In this document: in pieces, positions 35,098-43,880 of the stretch
Layout: every line of letters starts with the position of its first letter
How positions within the stretch are numbered: position 1 is the first letter of the stretch
Origin: an uncultured Lachnospiraceae bacterium
Lineage (GTDB): Bacteria; Bacillota; Clostridia; Lachnospirales; Lachnospiraceae
Assembly (NCBI GenBank): GCA_910586705.1
Contig: CAJUJK010000012.1
Span: 1-64,000 of the forward strand
Length of the DNA: 64,000 nt
Direction of reading: 5' to 3'
Notes under the pieces: model-generated
The model's input: the letters and a program-made list of their open reading frames with translations, nothing else
Databases searched by the model: none
What the model was told of the DNA's origin: nothing
Made by a program: the position numbers and the translations under genes

Positions 35098-35955
35098 ATG
35101 GCGGAGGGTATTTTGGCAGCGGTGATCGCGGTTGTCTGCATATGTCTGGCTGTGGCGGTATGGGACAGCAACCGGTTTGTGACGATTACCCATGAGATAA
35201 AATCGGATAAAATTACGAAGCCGTGCAGGCTTGTGCTTCTTGCGGACTTACATAATAAGTCCTTCGGAAAGGGAAACAAAAGGCTGCTTGCCGCGATTGA
35301 CGCGGCTTCGCCGGACGGGGTTCTGGTGGCGGGGGACATGCTGACAGCCATAAGGGGCGCGGACTACAGTCATGCGCTTTCGCTGATGGAAAAGCTGTCT
35401 GCCGGATACCGGATCCATTACGGTATGGGAAACCACGAGTACCGTCTGGGACGATATCCAGACGACTATCCGGGGATGTACGAAGGATATATGTCCGGAC
35501 TGAGACAGGCGGGTATTGAGCCGTTACTCAATGAGACGGTTTATCTGCCGGAGTGCAATATCGCCATCTGCGGTGCGCAGATCGACAGGGCGTATTTCAG
35601 GCACTTCAGGCGCAAACCCATGGAGGCGTCTTATCTGCCGGGGCTTCTGGGAACGCCGGATGGGGAAAAGTTCCAGCTGCTGATTGCCCACAATCCGGTG
35701 TATTTTGATGCCTATGCCCGATGGGGGGCGGATCTGGTGGTCTCCGGGCATGTGCACGGGGGCATTGTGAGACTGCCGGTTCTGGGCGGTGTCCTGTCAC
35801 CGGCAATGACGCTGTTTCCCAAGTATGACGGCGGTGTCTTTACGGAGAATAACAGTACCATGATTCTGAGCAGGGGTTTGAGCAGCCATACGCCCCCGGT
35901 CAGGATTTTCAATCCGGGAGAACTGATCGTGATTGATCTTTTGCCAGGTAAGTGA
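35098..35955 (+). CDS. Membrane-anchored metallophosphoesterase
   Basis: The protein has 285 residues; the ribosome binding site is GGGGAGG. One N-terminal membrane helix (about 5-22) is followed by a calcineurin-like fold with the full metal-binding set: DLH (50-52), GD (79-80), GNHE (111-114), AHNP and GHVHGG. Anchored members of this family (YkuE/YpbG-like) cleave phosphoesters at the envelope, for example UDP-sugar or lipid-linked substrates. The substrate here is unknown. It lies 26 bp before scpA and may be cotranscribed with it. Confidence 0.85.
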   Translation: MAEGILAAVIAVVCICLAVAVWDSNRFVTITHEIKSDKITKPCRLVLLADLHNKSFGKGNKRLLAAIDAASPDGVLVAGDMLTAIRGADYSHALSLMEKLSAGYRIHYGMGNHEYRLGRYPDDYPGMYEGYMSGLRQAGIEPLLNETVYLPECNIAICGAQIDRAYFRHFRRKPMEASYLPGLLGTPDGEKFQLLIAHNPVYFDAYARWGADLVVSGHVHGGIVRLPVLGGVLSPAMTLFPKYDGGVFTENNSTMILSRGLSSHTPPVRIFNPGELIVIDLLPGK

Positions 35956-35981
35956 TTTTGGATTGTGAGAGAGGACAGGCA

Positions 35982-36764
35982 ATGGCTATTCCTGTGAAAC
36001 TGGAGGTGTTTGAGGGTCCGCTGGACCTGCTTCTGCACCTGATTGACAAAAACAAAGTAGATATTTATGATATTCCCATTGTGGAAATTACCGAGCAGTA
36101 TCTGGACTATATCAAGCAGATGGAGACGGAGGATATGAACGTCATGAGCGAGTTTCTCGTCATGGCGGCTACGCTGATCGACATCAAGTGCCGGATGCTT
36201 CTGCCGAAGGAAGTGAACGAGGAGGGGGAGGAGGAAGATCCCCGGGCGGAACTGGTGGAGAAGCTGCTGGCATACAAGATGTGCAAGTATATGTCCTACG
36301 AGCTGCGGGACCGCATGGTGGACGCGGAGAGAAACCTTTACAAAAAACCGACCCTGCCGGCGGAGGTGGCGCAGTACCGCCAGCCGGTGGATTATGAGGA
36401 ACTGATCGGGGATATGACGCTCAATAAACTGCATGAAATTTTCAAGCAGATAATGAAGCGGCAGGAGGACAAGATTGACCCGGTCAGAAGCACCTTCGGG
36501 AAGATCGAGAAGGACGAGATCGATCTGGACAGGAAAACCGCCTACGTGGAGGCGTATGTGCGCAGCCACAAGACCTTCAGTTTTCGGAAACTGCTGGAGA
36601 AACAGTCCGGCAAGATGGAGATTATCGTGACTTTTCTGGTGATTCTGGAGATGATTAAGACAGGGCGGATCGGCATTGAGCAGGAAGATACCTTCTCGGA
36701 TATTATTATCACGGCGCGGGAAGATGCGGGCAGCGAACCGCTGCAGCTCACAAGCGTCAGCTGA
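35982..36764 (+). CDS. scpA: Segregation and condensation protein ScpA
   Basis: The protein has 260 residues. The start at ATG 35982 (MAIPVKLEVFEGPLDLLLHLI) matches the conserved kleisin N-terminus and follows GAGAGGAC. The N-terminal helical domain binds the SMC neck, the C-terminal winged helix binds the SMC head, and ScpB binds the middle. Together they form the condensin-like SMC complex that organises the chromosome. scpB follows after 31 bp. Confidence 0.96.
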   Translation: MAIPVKLEVFEGPLDLLLHLIDKNKVDIYDIPIVEITEQYLDYIKQMETEDMNVMSEFLVMAATLIDIKCRMLLPKEVNEEGEEEDPRAELVEKLLAYKMCKYMSYELRDRMVDAERNLYKKPTLPAEVAQYRQPVDYEELIGDMTLNKLHEIFKQIMKRQEDKIDPVRSTFGKIEKDEIDLDRKTAYVEAYVRSHKTFSFRKLLEKQSGKMEIIVTFLVILEMIKTGRIGIEQEDTFSDIIITAREDAGSEPLQLTSVS

Positions 36765-36795
36765 GGATACACGGTTATAGTAAGAGGGAACAGGT

Positions 36796-37365
36796 ATGGA
36801 AAAGATGAAGGCAAAGGCAGTTCTGGAGGCGATTTTATTCACCATGGGCGATTCGGTGGAGATAGACAGACTGGCGGCAGTAATAGAAGAGGATAAGGAT
36901 ACCACGGCCCGGCTTCTCGAGGAGATGGCGGCGGATTACCAGAAGGAGGACCGAGGGATCGGTCTTACCACGCTGGACAATGCGGTGCAGATGTGCACCA
37001 AGAGCGAACTGTATGAGTATCTGATCAAAATAGCGAAAACACCGAAAAAGTTCGTACTCACGGACACGCTTTTGGAAACACTCTCCATCATTGCCTACAA
37101 GCAGCCTATCACCAGACTGGAGATCGAGAGAGTGAGAGGGGTGAGCTGTGACCATGCGGTGAACCGTCTGCTGGAATTTGATCTGATTGCGGAGGTGGGC
37201 AGGCTGGACGCGCCCGGGCGCCCGCTTCTGTTCGGTACGACGGAGCAGTTTCTCCGGAGTTTCGGGGTGAAATCCATCGAGGATCTGCCGGAGCTTTCCG
37301 CGGTGCAGATCGAGGAGTTTAAGCAGCAGGCGGAGTCCGAAGTGGAGATGCAGCTGGATATTTAG
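36796..37365 (+). CDS. scpB: Segregation and condensation protein ScpB
   Basis: The protein has 189 residues and two winged-helix domains; the conserved middle is ETLSIIAYKQPITRLEIERVRG. It dimerises on ScpA. No terminator separates it from the flagellin gene; the flagellin's SigD-type promoter begins 9 bp after the scpB stop, so read-through from the scp operon into flagellin is possible. Confidence 0.96.
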   Translation: MEKMKAKAVLEAILFTMGDSVEIDRLAAVIEEDKDTTARLLEEMAADYQKEDRGIGLTTLDNAVQMCTKSELYEYLIKIAKTPKKFVLTDTLLETLSIIAYKQPITRLEIERVRGVSCDHAVNRLLEFDLIAEVGRLDAPGRPLLFGTTEQFLRSFGVKSIEDLPELSAVQIEEFKQQAESEVEMQLDI

Positions 37366-37374
37366 AAAAAAAGC

Positions 37375-37402
37375 TAAAGGAATTGGATCTATATGCCGAT
37401 AT
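37375..37402 (+). promoter_or_regulatory. SigD (sigma-28)-type promoter of flagellin gene
   Basis: TAAA (37375-37378), 16 bp, GCCGATAT (37395-37402), against the sigma-D consensus TAAA-N15/16-GCCGATAT. It implies late-class flagellar control and a leader of about 110 nt. Confidence 0.82.
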
Positions 37403-37502
37403 ATAGAATATAACTATACAATCACACATTTCCCTAAAATGAAATATTGTCTGAATCTGTATGGACCGATTTACGGATGACTGCAAGGATGCGGATTTCG
37501 TC

Positions 37503-37512
37503 GGGGGGGGGG
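37503..37512 (+). repeat. G10 tract at the flagellin ribosome binding site
   Basis: Ten consecutive G end 4 nt before the ATG and replace a normal AGGAGG. Slippage would change the length of the G-run and so the spacing or strength of the Shine-Dalgarno element, without shifting the reading frame. Mononucleotide runs this long are rare in the rest of the window. Confidence 0.7.
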
Positions 37513-37516
37513 TAGA

Positions 37517-39394
37517 ATGCTCTCAGTACAGACTAATATGCTTGCGGCGAACGCAAGCCGGAACCTAGGCATGACCACGAAGGCGAATGCCAGGAGTGCG
37601 GAAAAATTATCTTCCGGTTACCGTATCAACAGGGCGGCTGATGATGCGGCAGGTCTTTCTATTTCCGAAAAAATGAGAAGACAGATGCGCGGTCTGACAC
37701 AGGCTGCGGCAAATGCACAGGACGGCATCTCCATGGTACAGATCGGAGAGGGCGCCCTGAATGAGGTGCACGATATGCTGCACCGTGCCAACGAGCTGGC
37801 GATCAAAGCGGCGACAGGTACGCTGCAGGATGTGGACCGTGGGATGATCGACGCGGAGATACAGCAGCTCAAGTCGGAGATCGACAGGGTCGCGCGGAAC
37901 ACTACATTTAACGAGATTGAAATTTTCCCGGAGGAAGGCACATCGCCCCTTGAGTCGGGCTATGTGGAGATGAAGAATTACGATATTGTCTACGACCTGC
38001 GGGACGGTTCCATGGCGGTAAGCGAGGCGCAGGCGGGGCCGGGCGCTGCGGGAGCAGGGCGGGCGAGTTCCGCTGTGCAGGTCTCCAGCGGCAGCAAGCT
38101 TGCGGATATCATTGCCAATGAAATCGTGCCAAACGCGGTCAAGCAGATTCTGGACACGTTTGATCCGCTAAAGACTGCAGTGGGGAACGATACCATAAAA
38201 ATGTCACTGGAGGTGGCGTACATAGACGGAAAGAACCAGACGCTGGCATACGCTTCTTTTCGTTACGGCAGCAGCGGCAAGCCGATTTCCATGGGAATAC
38301 GCGTGGACTCCGCCGATTTTAAGGAGTCGGACGCAACCGGGACCGGCGAGCGGGTGGAAGTATTGAAATCCACGCTGGCACATGAGCTGATGCACTCGGT
38401 GATGCAGTATACATTGACCGACGGCATGAGCGGACGTAGAGGGGAAAAGTACCCCACATGGTTTGTGGAAGGTACGGCGCAGCTTGCGGGCGGTGGTTTT
38501 TCTACCGGGTGGAATGACACCCTTTCCTACTATGCGAACTATCTGACGGATGAAGATGACGCCAGCCATGACAAAGATTACGCGAACTATCTGAAAAAGT
38601 TCACCATGAGCGGCAGACCTTACGGACACGGTTATCTGGGCACGGCATATTTCGGCTATCTGGCAGGCGGCGGCAAGACCTCGGGCAAGAGTCTTGACGA
38701 GACCGTGACAGACGGCATGAATAAGATATTCACGGATCTGCTCGCCGGGCAGAAGCTGGACAGTGTCCTCAAGAGACATGCGGGTATCAACACAGCCGAA
38801 ATGAACCAGTTGTTTAAAAACGGAGATGCCGGTCTGACGGAGTTTGTCAGAAGACTGTCCTATGAAGCGAAGGACGGCGCAGGCTCGTTTATTGCGGGTG
38901 GTCTTGACAAGGGCGGTTCCTCGCTTCTTGGCACAGGCTGGGATCCGAGCCAGCCCTTCCAGATCGATCCTTTCCAGATCAGGGTGGATTACAGCGGCGC
39001 GGCGGGTACATGGTTGCAGGTGGGCGCTGAGGCGGGCACCCACATAGATGTGAATCTGTATCAGATGAATGCCAAGTCACTGGGGCTGGAGGACACCAAT
39101 GTCAGGACGACGGAGGACGCCGATCTGGCAATCGAGGGACTCAAGAAAGCGATCCAGTATGTCAGCAATGTGAGGAGCTATTACGGCGCGATCCAGAACC
39201 GACTGGAACATACCATCAGGAATCTGGATAATATCACGGAGAACACCACGGCGGCGGAGTCCCGGATCAGGGATACGGATATCGCGACGGAGATGGTAGG
39301 ATACTCCAACAACCAGATTCTGATGCAGGCGGGCACATCCATGCTGACGCAGGCAAACCAGAGTTCGCAGATGATCTTGAGTCTGCTCGGATAA
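37517..39394 (+). CDS. Flagellin with zinc-metallopeptidase insert (flagellinolysin)
   Basis: The protein has 625 residues. The N-terminal D0/D1 flagellin helices (about 1-140; LSSGYRINRAADDAAGLSISEKMRRQ) and C-terminal D1/D0 (about 535-625; LEHTIRNLDNITENTTAAESRIRDTD) are intact. The hypervariable middle (about 150-515) is replaced by a gluzincin peptidase domain with HExxH at 289-293 (HELMH) and a third-ligand Glu at 318 in WFVEG, resembling clostridial collagenase (M9) active sites. Known flagellinolysins assemble into filaments that digest protein along their whole length; the same is inferred here. There is no signal peptide, since flagellins leave by the flagellar export system. Control is by a SigD-type promoter plus a G10 tract. 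Confidence 0.93.
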   Translation: MLSVQTNMLAANASRNLGMTTKANARSAEKLSSGYRINRAADDAAGLSISEKMRRQMRGLTQAAANAQDGISMVQIGEGALNEVHDMLHRANELAIKAATGTLQDVDRGMIDAEIQQLKSEIDRVARNTTFNEIEIFPEEGTSPLESGYVEMKNYDIVYDLRDGSMAVSEAQAGPGAAGAGRASSAVQVSSGSKLADIIANEIVPNAVKQILDTFDPLKTAVGNDTIKMSLEVAYIDGKNQTLAYASFRYGSSGKPISMGIRVDSADFKESDATGTGERVEVLKSTLAHELMHSVMQYTLTDGMSGRRGEKYPTWFVEGTAQLAGGGFSTGWNDTLSYYANYLTDEDDASHDKDYANYLKKFTMSGRPYGHGYLGTAYFGYLAGGGKTSGKSLDETVTDGMNKIFTDLLAGQKLDSVLKRHAGINTAEMNQLFKNGDAGLTEFVRRLSYEAKDGAGSFIAGGLDKGGSSLLGTGWDPSQPFQIDPFQIRVDYSGAAGTWLQVGAEAGTHIDVNLYQMNAKSLGLEDTNVRTTEDADLAIEGLKKAIQYVSNVRSYYGAIQNRLEHTIRNLDNITENTTAAESRIRDTDIATEMVGYSNNQILMQAGTSMLTQANQSSQMILSLLG

Positions 39395-39418
39395 GTTCCG
39401 GCAAAGAGGAGTGGCAGA

Positions 39419-39820
39419 ATGGGAGAAATCAGGAGTGTGCGTTGCAGCGCCTGCAAGGCGGAGTGGATGTGCAGGATGGGCAGCGGGTTTCTGCACGGGA
39501 AAAAGGAGAACATCGTCGCCGCCTTTCTGGAGCAGGAGAGAGCGGAAGTTGCCGCGTGGATAGAGAAGAGCGAAATTCCCGCATACGATTTTTCCTTCCG
39601 GCTTGCGGTATGTGCGCATTGTCACAGCGTGGTGAGCGTTCCCGTGCTCGGTATTATCGGGGAGGACGAGCCCTATGTGGGGCTGTGTTCCAAGTGCGGG
39701 AAAGAGACGCAGAATCTCTGCGGGGAAGAACAGAGCGTGGAGGAATGGAGCGAAAAGACGGCGTGCCCGGTCTGCAAAAGCAAGAAACTGGAGAGCAGGG
39801 AGATCGGTTACTGGGATTAG
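39419..39820 (+). CDS. Multi-zinc-ribbon protein of unknown function
   Basis: The protein has 133 residues and starts MGEIRSVRCSACKAEW. Cys pairs occur at 9/12, 65/68 (CAHCH), 90/93 (CSKCG), 101 and 116/119 (CPVCK), making probably two or more treble-clef or ribbon sites. There is no signal peptide. It lies 24 bp after the flagellin stop, with no terminator between, and is probably on the same SigD transcript. A role in flagellin expression, export or assembly is possible but unproven. I do not recognise the family. Confidence 0.7.
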   Translation: MGEIRSVRCSACKAEWMCRMGSGFLHGKKENIVAAFLEQERAEVAAWIEKSEIPAYDFSFRLAVCAHCHSVVSVPVLGIIGEDEPYVGLCSKCGKETQNLCGEEQSVEEWSEKTACPVCKSKKLESREIGYWD

Positions 39821-39864
39821 ACGTGCCGGGGGACGGCGCGATACAAACCATGTCATAGGAAAGC

Positions 39865-41151
39865 ATGTTACGCATATATATTAACGAACGGAAATTTCGG
39901 GACGTGGGTATGCGTATCATAAAGACTGTGACGAATAAAAGCAAAAAGCGGATATATTGCAGGGTTGCTGCCATAATAATGGTAGCTGCCTTGTTTTGTG
40001 TGCCGGGATATGCCAAGGCAGGGGATGACCTGCAGCTCTATGCACAGGCGGCTGTCCTCATGGACGCGGATTCGGGAAGGGTTCTCTACGGGAAAAACGC
40101 GCAGGAGAAGCTGCCGATGGCGAGCACCACGAAGATAATGACCTGCATTCTCGCGCTGGAGTACGGCAACCCGGATGAGATTGTGGAAGTTTCTTCTTAC
40201 GCGGCAAGTATGCCAAAGGTAAAGCTGAATGTAAAGTCGGGGGAGAACTATTATCTGCGGGATCTTCTCTATTCCTTGATGTTGGAATCCCACAATGATT
40301 CCGCCGTGGTGATCGCGGAGGCGGTGGGCGGCAGCGTGGAGCAGTTTGCGGCGATGATGAACCAGAAGGCGCGGGATATCGGCTGTTTCGACAGCTACTT
40401 TATCACGCCGAACGGGCTGGACGCTAAGGTGAATGATACAGGGAAGGTACATTCCACCACGGCGGCGGATCTGGCGAAAATCATGGCTTACTGCGTTACG
40501 GATTCCCCACAGAAGGAGCGGTTTTTGGAAATTACAAGAACGCAGAGCTACGATTTCACGGATGTGGACGGCACGAGAAATTTTCACTGTAACAACCATA
40601 ACGCTTTTCTGGGAATGATGCAGGAGGCGCTTTCGGGGAAGACGGGATTTACGAACAATGCGGGTTACTGTTATGTGGGAGCGGTGGAGAGCGAGGGGCG
40701 CGTCTTTACGGTGGCGCTGTTAGCATGTGGCTGGCCCAATAACAGGAGTTATAAATGGAGTGACATGAAGAAACTGGCGGCTTACGGGATGGAACGGTAC
40801 CAGTACCAGGATATCTATGAGGAACAGAAGTTTCCCGACATTCCTGTCAGAAATGGGATAGCGGGAAAAGACGGGACGCCTTATGAGGAGGCGGAGGTTT
40901 CCGTTACCCTGCAGGCGGGGGAGAAGAGTCTGCCCTATCTTTTGAGCGGGGACGACCGTGTGGAGGTGAAGCGCAGGGTGGAGCCTGTGCTTGACGCGCC
41001 AGTTGCCGCGGGGGAACAGGTCGGTTCGGTATCCTACTATCTGAACGGGGAACTGATTAAAAGCTATGTCGTATGTGCGGACGATGCGATAGAAAAACGC
41101 AGCTTTTCATGGATTTTTAAGTACATACTAAAACTTGCATTTTTTTTATAA
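39865..41151 (+). CDS. D-alanyl-D-alanine carboxypeptidase (S11)
   Basis: The protein has 428 residues from ATG 39865, 4 nt after AGGA; an alternative ATG at 39910 is also plausible. The signal peptide ends near AKA-GDD (about residue 52). The catalytic motifs are S87-K90 (STTK), S142-N144 (SHN) and K259-G261 (KTG). A C-terminal beta domain ends in a hydrophobic, basic tail (SFSWIFKYILKLAFFL) that would anchor the enzyme to the outer membrane face, as in PBP5-type enzymes. It trims peptidoglycan stem peptides. Second S11 enzyme in this window. Confidence 0.92.
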   Translation: MLRIYINERKFRDVGMRIIKTVTNKSKKRIYCRVAAIIMVAALFCVPGYAKAGDDLQLYAQAAVLMDADSGRVLYGKNAQEKLPMASTTKIMTCILALEYGNPDEIVEVSSYAASMPKVKLNVKSGENYYLRDLLYSLMLESHNDSAVVIAEAVGGSVEQFAAMMNQKARDIGCFDSYFITPNGLDAKVNDTGKVHSTTAADLAKIMAYCVTDSPQKERFLEITRTQSYDFTDVDGTRNFHCNNHNAFLGMMQEALSGKTGFTNNAGYCYVGAVESEGRVFTVALLACGWPNNRSYKWSDMKKLAAYGMERYQYQDIYEEQKFPDIPVRNGIAGKDGTPYEEAEVSVTLQAGEKSLPYLLSGDDRVEVKRRVEPVLDAPVAAGEQVGSVSYYLNGELIKSYVVCADDAIEKRSFSWIFKYILKLAFFL

Positions 41152-41258
41152 TTTCTGCTAGTCGTGAATTGGATTCTGTGATATACTACAATCGTGTGCT
41201 ATGTCATATAGTGGCAAAGTTTTAGTATTTATAATTATGATAAATGGAGGGCTGAAAA

Positions 41259-42686
41259 ATGAGTACTACTTCTCAAGCGAGTCAAAGAATCAATGCTTTA
41301 CTCGATGAAAACAGTTTCGTTGAGATCGGCGGTCTCGTGACAGCGAGAGCCACGGATTTCAATCTGAAACAGACTGAGACTCCGTCTGACGGTGTCGTGA
41401 CCGGCTATGGTGTGATCGACGGCAATCTCGTGTATGTCTACAGTCAGGACGCTTCCGTGTTAAACGGTTCCGTTGGCGAGATGCACGCGAAAAAGATCGT
41501 GAACATTTATGAGCTGGCTATGAAGATGGGCGCGCCTGTGATCGGGCTGATCGATTCCGCGGGACTGCGTCTGCAGGAGGCGACCGACGCGCTGAACGGC
41601 TTTGGTGAGATCTACAGAAGTCAGGCGCTTGCGTCCGGCGTGATTCCGCAGATCACGGCTGTGTTTGGAAGCTGCGGCGGTGGACTGGCACTGATCCCGG
41701 CGATGACCGACTTCGCGTTTATGGAAGAGAAGAACGCGAAACTGTTTGTCAATTCCCCGAATGCACTTTCTGGAAATGAGATTTCCCGCTGCGACACTTC
41801 CGCCGCTGCGTTCCAGAGCGAGGAGACAGGCCTTGTGGATATGGTGGCAGACGAGGCGACGATCCTCGGTCAGATCAGACAGCTTGTTTCCATCCTGCCC
41901 GCAAACAATTCCGACCTTGCGTGGACGGACTGCACGGACGAGCTGAACCGCGCCTGCGCGCAGATTGCAAACTGCGTGGGCGATACGGCGATCGCGCTGT
42001 CCCAGATTGCGGACGACGGTCTCTTTGTAGAGGTGAAACAGGATTACGCGAAGGATATGGTGGCAGGTTTTATCCGCTTAAACGGCGCTACCGTCGGCGC
42101 GGTGGCAAACCGTACCGAGGTCTGCGACGAGAACGGCGAGGTAGTCGAGAAGTTTGACGCGGCGATCTCCCCGAAGGGCGCGGAGAAGGCGGCGGAGTTC
42201 GTGAACTTCTGTGACGCTTTCGATCTTCCGGTACTGACCCTTACCAATGTGACGGGATTTGCGGCGACCACCTGCTCCGAGAAGCGGATGGCGAAAGCGG
42301 CAGGCAGGCTTACATATGCCTTTGCCAACGCTACCGTTCCCAAGGTAAATGTGATTATCGGCAAGGCATACGGAAGCGCGTATGTGGCTATGAATTCCAA
42401 GGCGGTCGGCGCAGACATTACGATTGCGTGGCCGGATGCACAGATCGGCATGATGGATGCGAAGCTGGCGGCGAAGATTATCTGTGACGGACAGGGCGCG
42501 GACGCGATTGAGGCTTGCGCGAAAGAGTATGAGGCTCTGCAGAATAATGTGACCAGTGCGGCAAAGAGAGGCTATGTGGATCAGATCGTGGAGCCGGCAG
42601 ACACCAGAAAATATGTGATCGGCGCATTCGAGATGCTCTCCTCCAAGGCAGAGGGGCGTCCCGAGAAAAAGCATGGCACCGTATAA
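41259..42686 (+). CDS. Carboxyltransferase subunit, 12S/MmdA-like
   Basis: The protein has 475 residues; the ribosome binding site is GGAGGG. It is made of two crotonase-like halves, as in the carboxyltransferase of propionyl-CoA carboxylase, methylmalonyl-CoA decarboxylase and transcarboxylase 12S. Oxyanion-hole glycines are visible in FGSCGGGLALIPAMTDF and in IIGKAYGSAYVAMNSKAVGAD. It should move CO2 between a CoA ester and biotin. The substrate is not determined. First of five genes; an extended -10 (TGATATACT, 41179-41187) lies upstream with a weak -35. Confidence 0.86.
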   Translation: MSTTSQASQRINALLDENSFVEIGGLVTARATDFNLKQTETPSDGVVTGYGVIDGNLVYVYSQDASVLNGSVGEMHAKKIVNIYELAMKMGAPVIGLIDSAGLRLQEATDALNGFGEIYRSQALASGVIPQITAVFGSCGGGLALIPAMTDFAFMEEKNAKLFVNSPNALSGNEISRCDTSAAAFQSEETGLVDMVADEATILGQIRQLVSILPANNSDLAWTDCTDELNRACAQIANCVGDTAIALSQIADDGLFVEVKQDYAKDMVAGFIRLNGATVGAVANRTEVCDENGEVVEKFDAAISPKGAEKAAEFVNFCDAFDLPVLTLTNVTGFAATTCSEKRMAKAAGRLTYAFANATVPKVNVIIGKAYGSAYVAMNSKAVGADITIAWPDAQIGMMDAKLAAKIICDGQGADAIEACAKEYEALQNNVTSAAKRGYVDQIVEPADTRKYVIGAFEMLSSKAEGRPEKKHGTV

Positions 42687-42695
42687 GGAGGCATT

Positions 42696-43421
42696 ATGAA
42701 AAAACTATTGGTAATATTAGGGATGATTACCTGTATGGCTTGTCTTGCGGCATGTGGTGAGGAGGAAGCGCAGAGCGGTCCCATCAGTCAAGAGCAGGCG
42801 GTACAGATCGGTACGACCATCGTTGATCAGATGAACACGATTGTGAGTCAGGGCGCGATTGAACAGTATGTGGATCAGCCCGCGCTTTACAACGGTTTTC
42901 TCGGATGGGAGAGCGCGCTTTCAGATATCGGCACTTACGAGGGTGTGAGCGGCGGTTCCGTATCTTTCGCGGAAGATGAGGTTATTATCAAGGTGAATGT
43001 GCTTGGTTCCTCACACGCAGCGGATGTGGAGATCATTCTTGACAGTGCGCTGGCAACCTACATCGGAATCACCACCAACGTGCATTATTCCACGGGAGAG
43101 ATCATGGCGAAGGCGGGCATGAATACCTTGATCGGTATGGGAACCGTGTTTGTGGTTCTGATCTTGATCAGCCTGATCATATCCTGCTTTACGTTTATCT
43201 CTAAATTTGAGAAGCGGCAGAAGAAGCAGGAAGCGCCGGCACCTGCGGCGGCAGCCCCTGTGGTGGAGCAGATTGCGGCAAAAGAAGAACTTTCCGACGA
43301 TACAGAGCTTGTGGCGGTTATCGCTGCGGCTATCGCAGCCTATGAAGGCGCTGCGTCCACGGATGGTTTCGTGGTGAGATCCATCAGAAAATCTAATAAG
43401 AGCAAATGGCAGAATGCCTAA
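42696..43421 (+). CDS. OadG-like gamma subunit with lipoprotein N-terminus
   Basis: The protein has 241 residues. It starts with a signal peptide and lipobox (LAACG, Cys at 20). An extracytoplasmic domain (about 30-145) follows, then one membrane helix (about 148-168), an Ala/Pro-rich linker and the conserved OadG C-terminus (VAVIAAAIAAYEG; FVVRSIRKSNKSKW). Ordinary gamma subunits are about 80-130 residues long with only the helix and tail, so this is an extended form. It should link the Na+ pump beta subunit to the carboxyltransferase. It lies 9 bp after the 12S-like gene. Confidence 0.8.
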   Translation: MKKLLVILGMITCMACLAACGEEEAQSGPISQEQAVQIGTTIVDQMNTIVSQGAIEQYVDQPALYNGFLGWESALSDIGTYEGVSGGSVSFAEDEVIIKVNVLGSSHAADVEIILDSALATYIGITTNVHYSTGEIMAKAGMNTLIGMGTVFVVLILISLIISCFTFISKFEKRQKKQEAPAPAAAAPVVEQIAAKEELSDDTELVAVIAAAIAAYEGAASTDGFVVRSIRKSNKSKWQNA

Positions 43422-43441
43422 GAGTATAGGAGGATATCAAG

Positions 43442-43819
43442 ATGAAGAATTATACAATTACCGTAAATGGCAGCGTATATGATGTAGTGGTGGAAGAGGG
43501 AGCGACAAGCGGCGCACCCGCAGCGGCGGCTCCGGCAGCGCCCAGAGCGGTTCCCAAGGCAGCTCCGGCTCCGGCAGCAGCACCCGCAGCAGGCGGCGCG
43601 GCAGGCAGCATTAAGATCGAGGCTGGCGCGGCAGGCAAAGTGTTCAAGATTGAAGCAAACGTAGGGCAGGCGGTAAAGAAAGGTGACGCTGTCGTGATCG
43701 TTGAGGCAATGAAGATGGAGATTCCTGTAGTTGCGCCCGAGGACGGCACTGTAGCAAGCATTAATGTAGCAGTAGGCGATGCGGTAGAGGCAGGCGCGCT
43801 CCTTGCAACATTGAACTAA
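43442..43819 (+). CDS. Biotin carrier protein of decarboxylase
   Basis: The protein has 125 residues. A short N-terminal beta stretch and an Ala/Pro linker (about 24-55) lead to the biotinyl domain, with the modified Lys at 91 (EAMKM). It shuttles the carboxyl group between the carboxyltransferases and the membrane pump. It resembles the transcarboxylase 1.3S subunit and the MmdC/GcdC carrier. It lies third in the operon. Confidence 0.93.
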   Translation: MKNYTITVNGSVYDVVVEEGATSGAPAAAAPAAPRAVPKAAPAPAAAPAAGGAAGSIKIEAGAAGKVFKIEANVGQAVKKGDAVVIVEAMKMEIPVVAPEDGTVASINVAVGDAVEAGALLATLN

Positions 43820-43880
43820 TTCTCAGCGCTTGTCCGTGCGGACATGCCGTTGAAACTAAAACTACAGGAGGTTAAAAACA

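Noticed and set aside
35712..36905. A 397-codon minus-strand frame over the phosphoesterase and scpA genes
   Set aside because: Antisense shadow of three well-supported genes.
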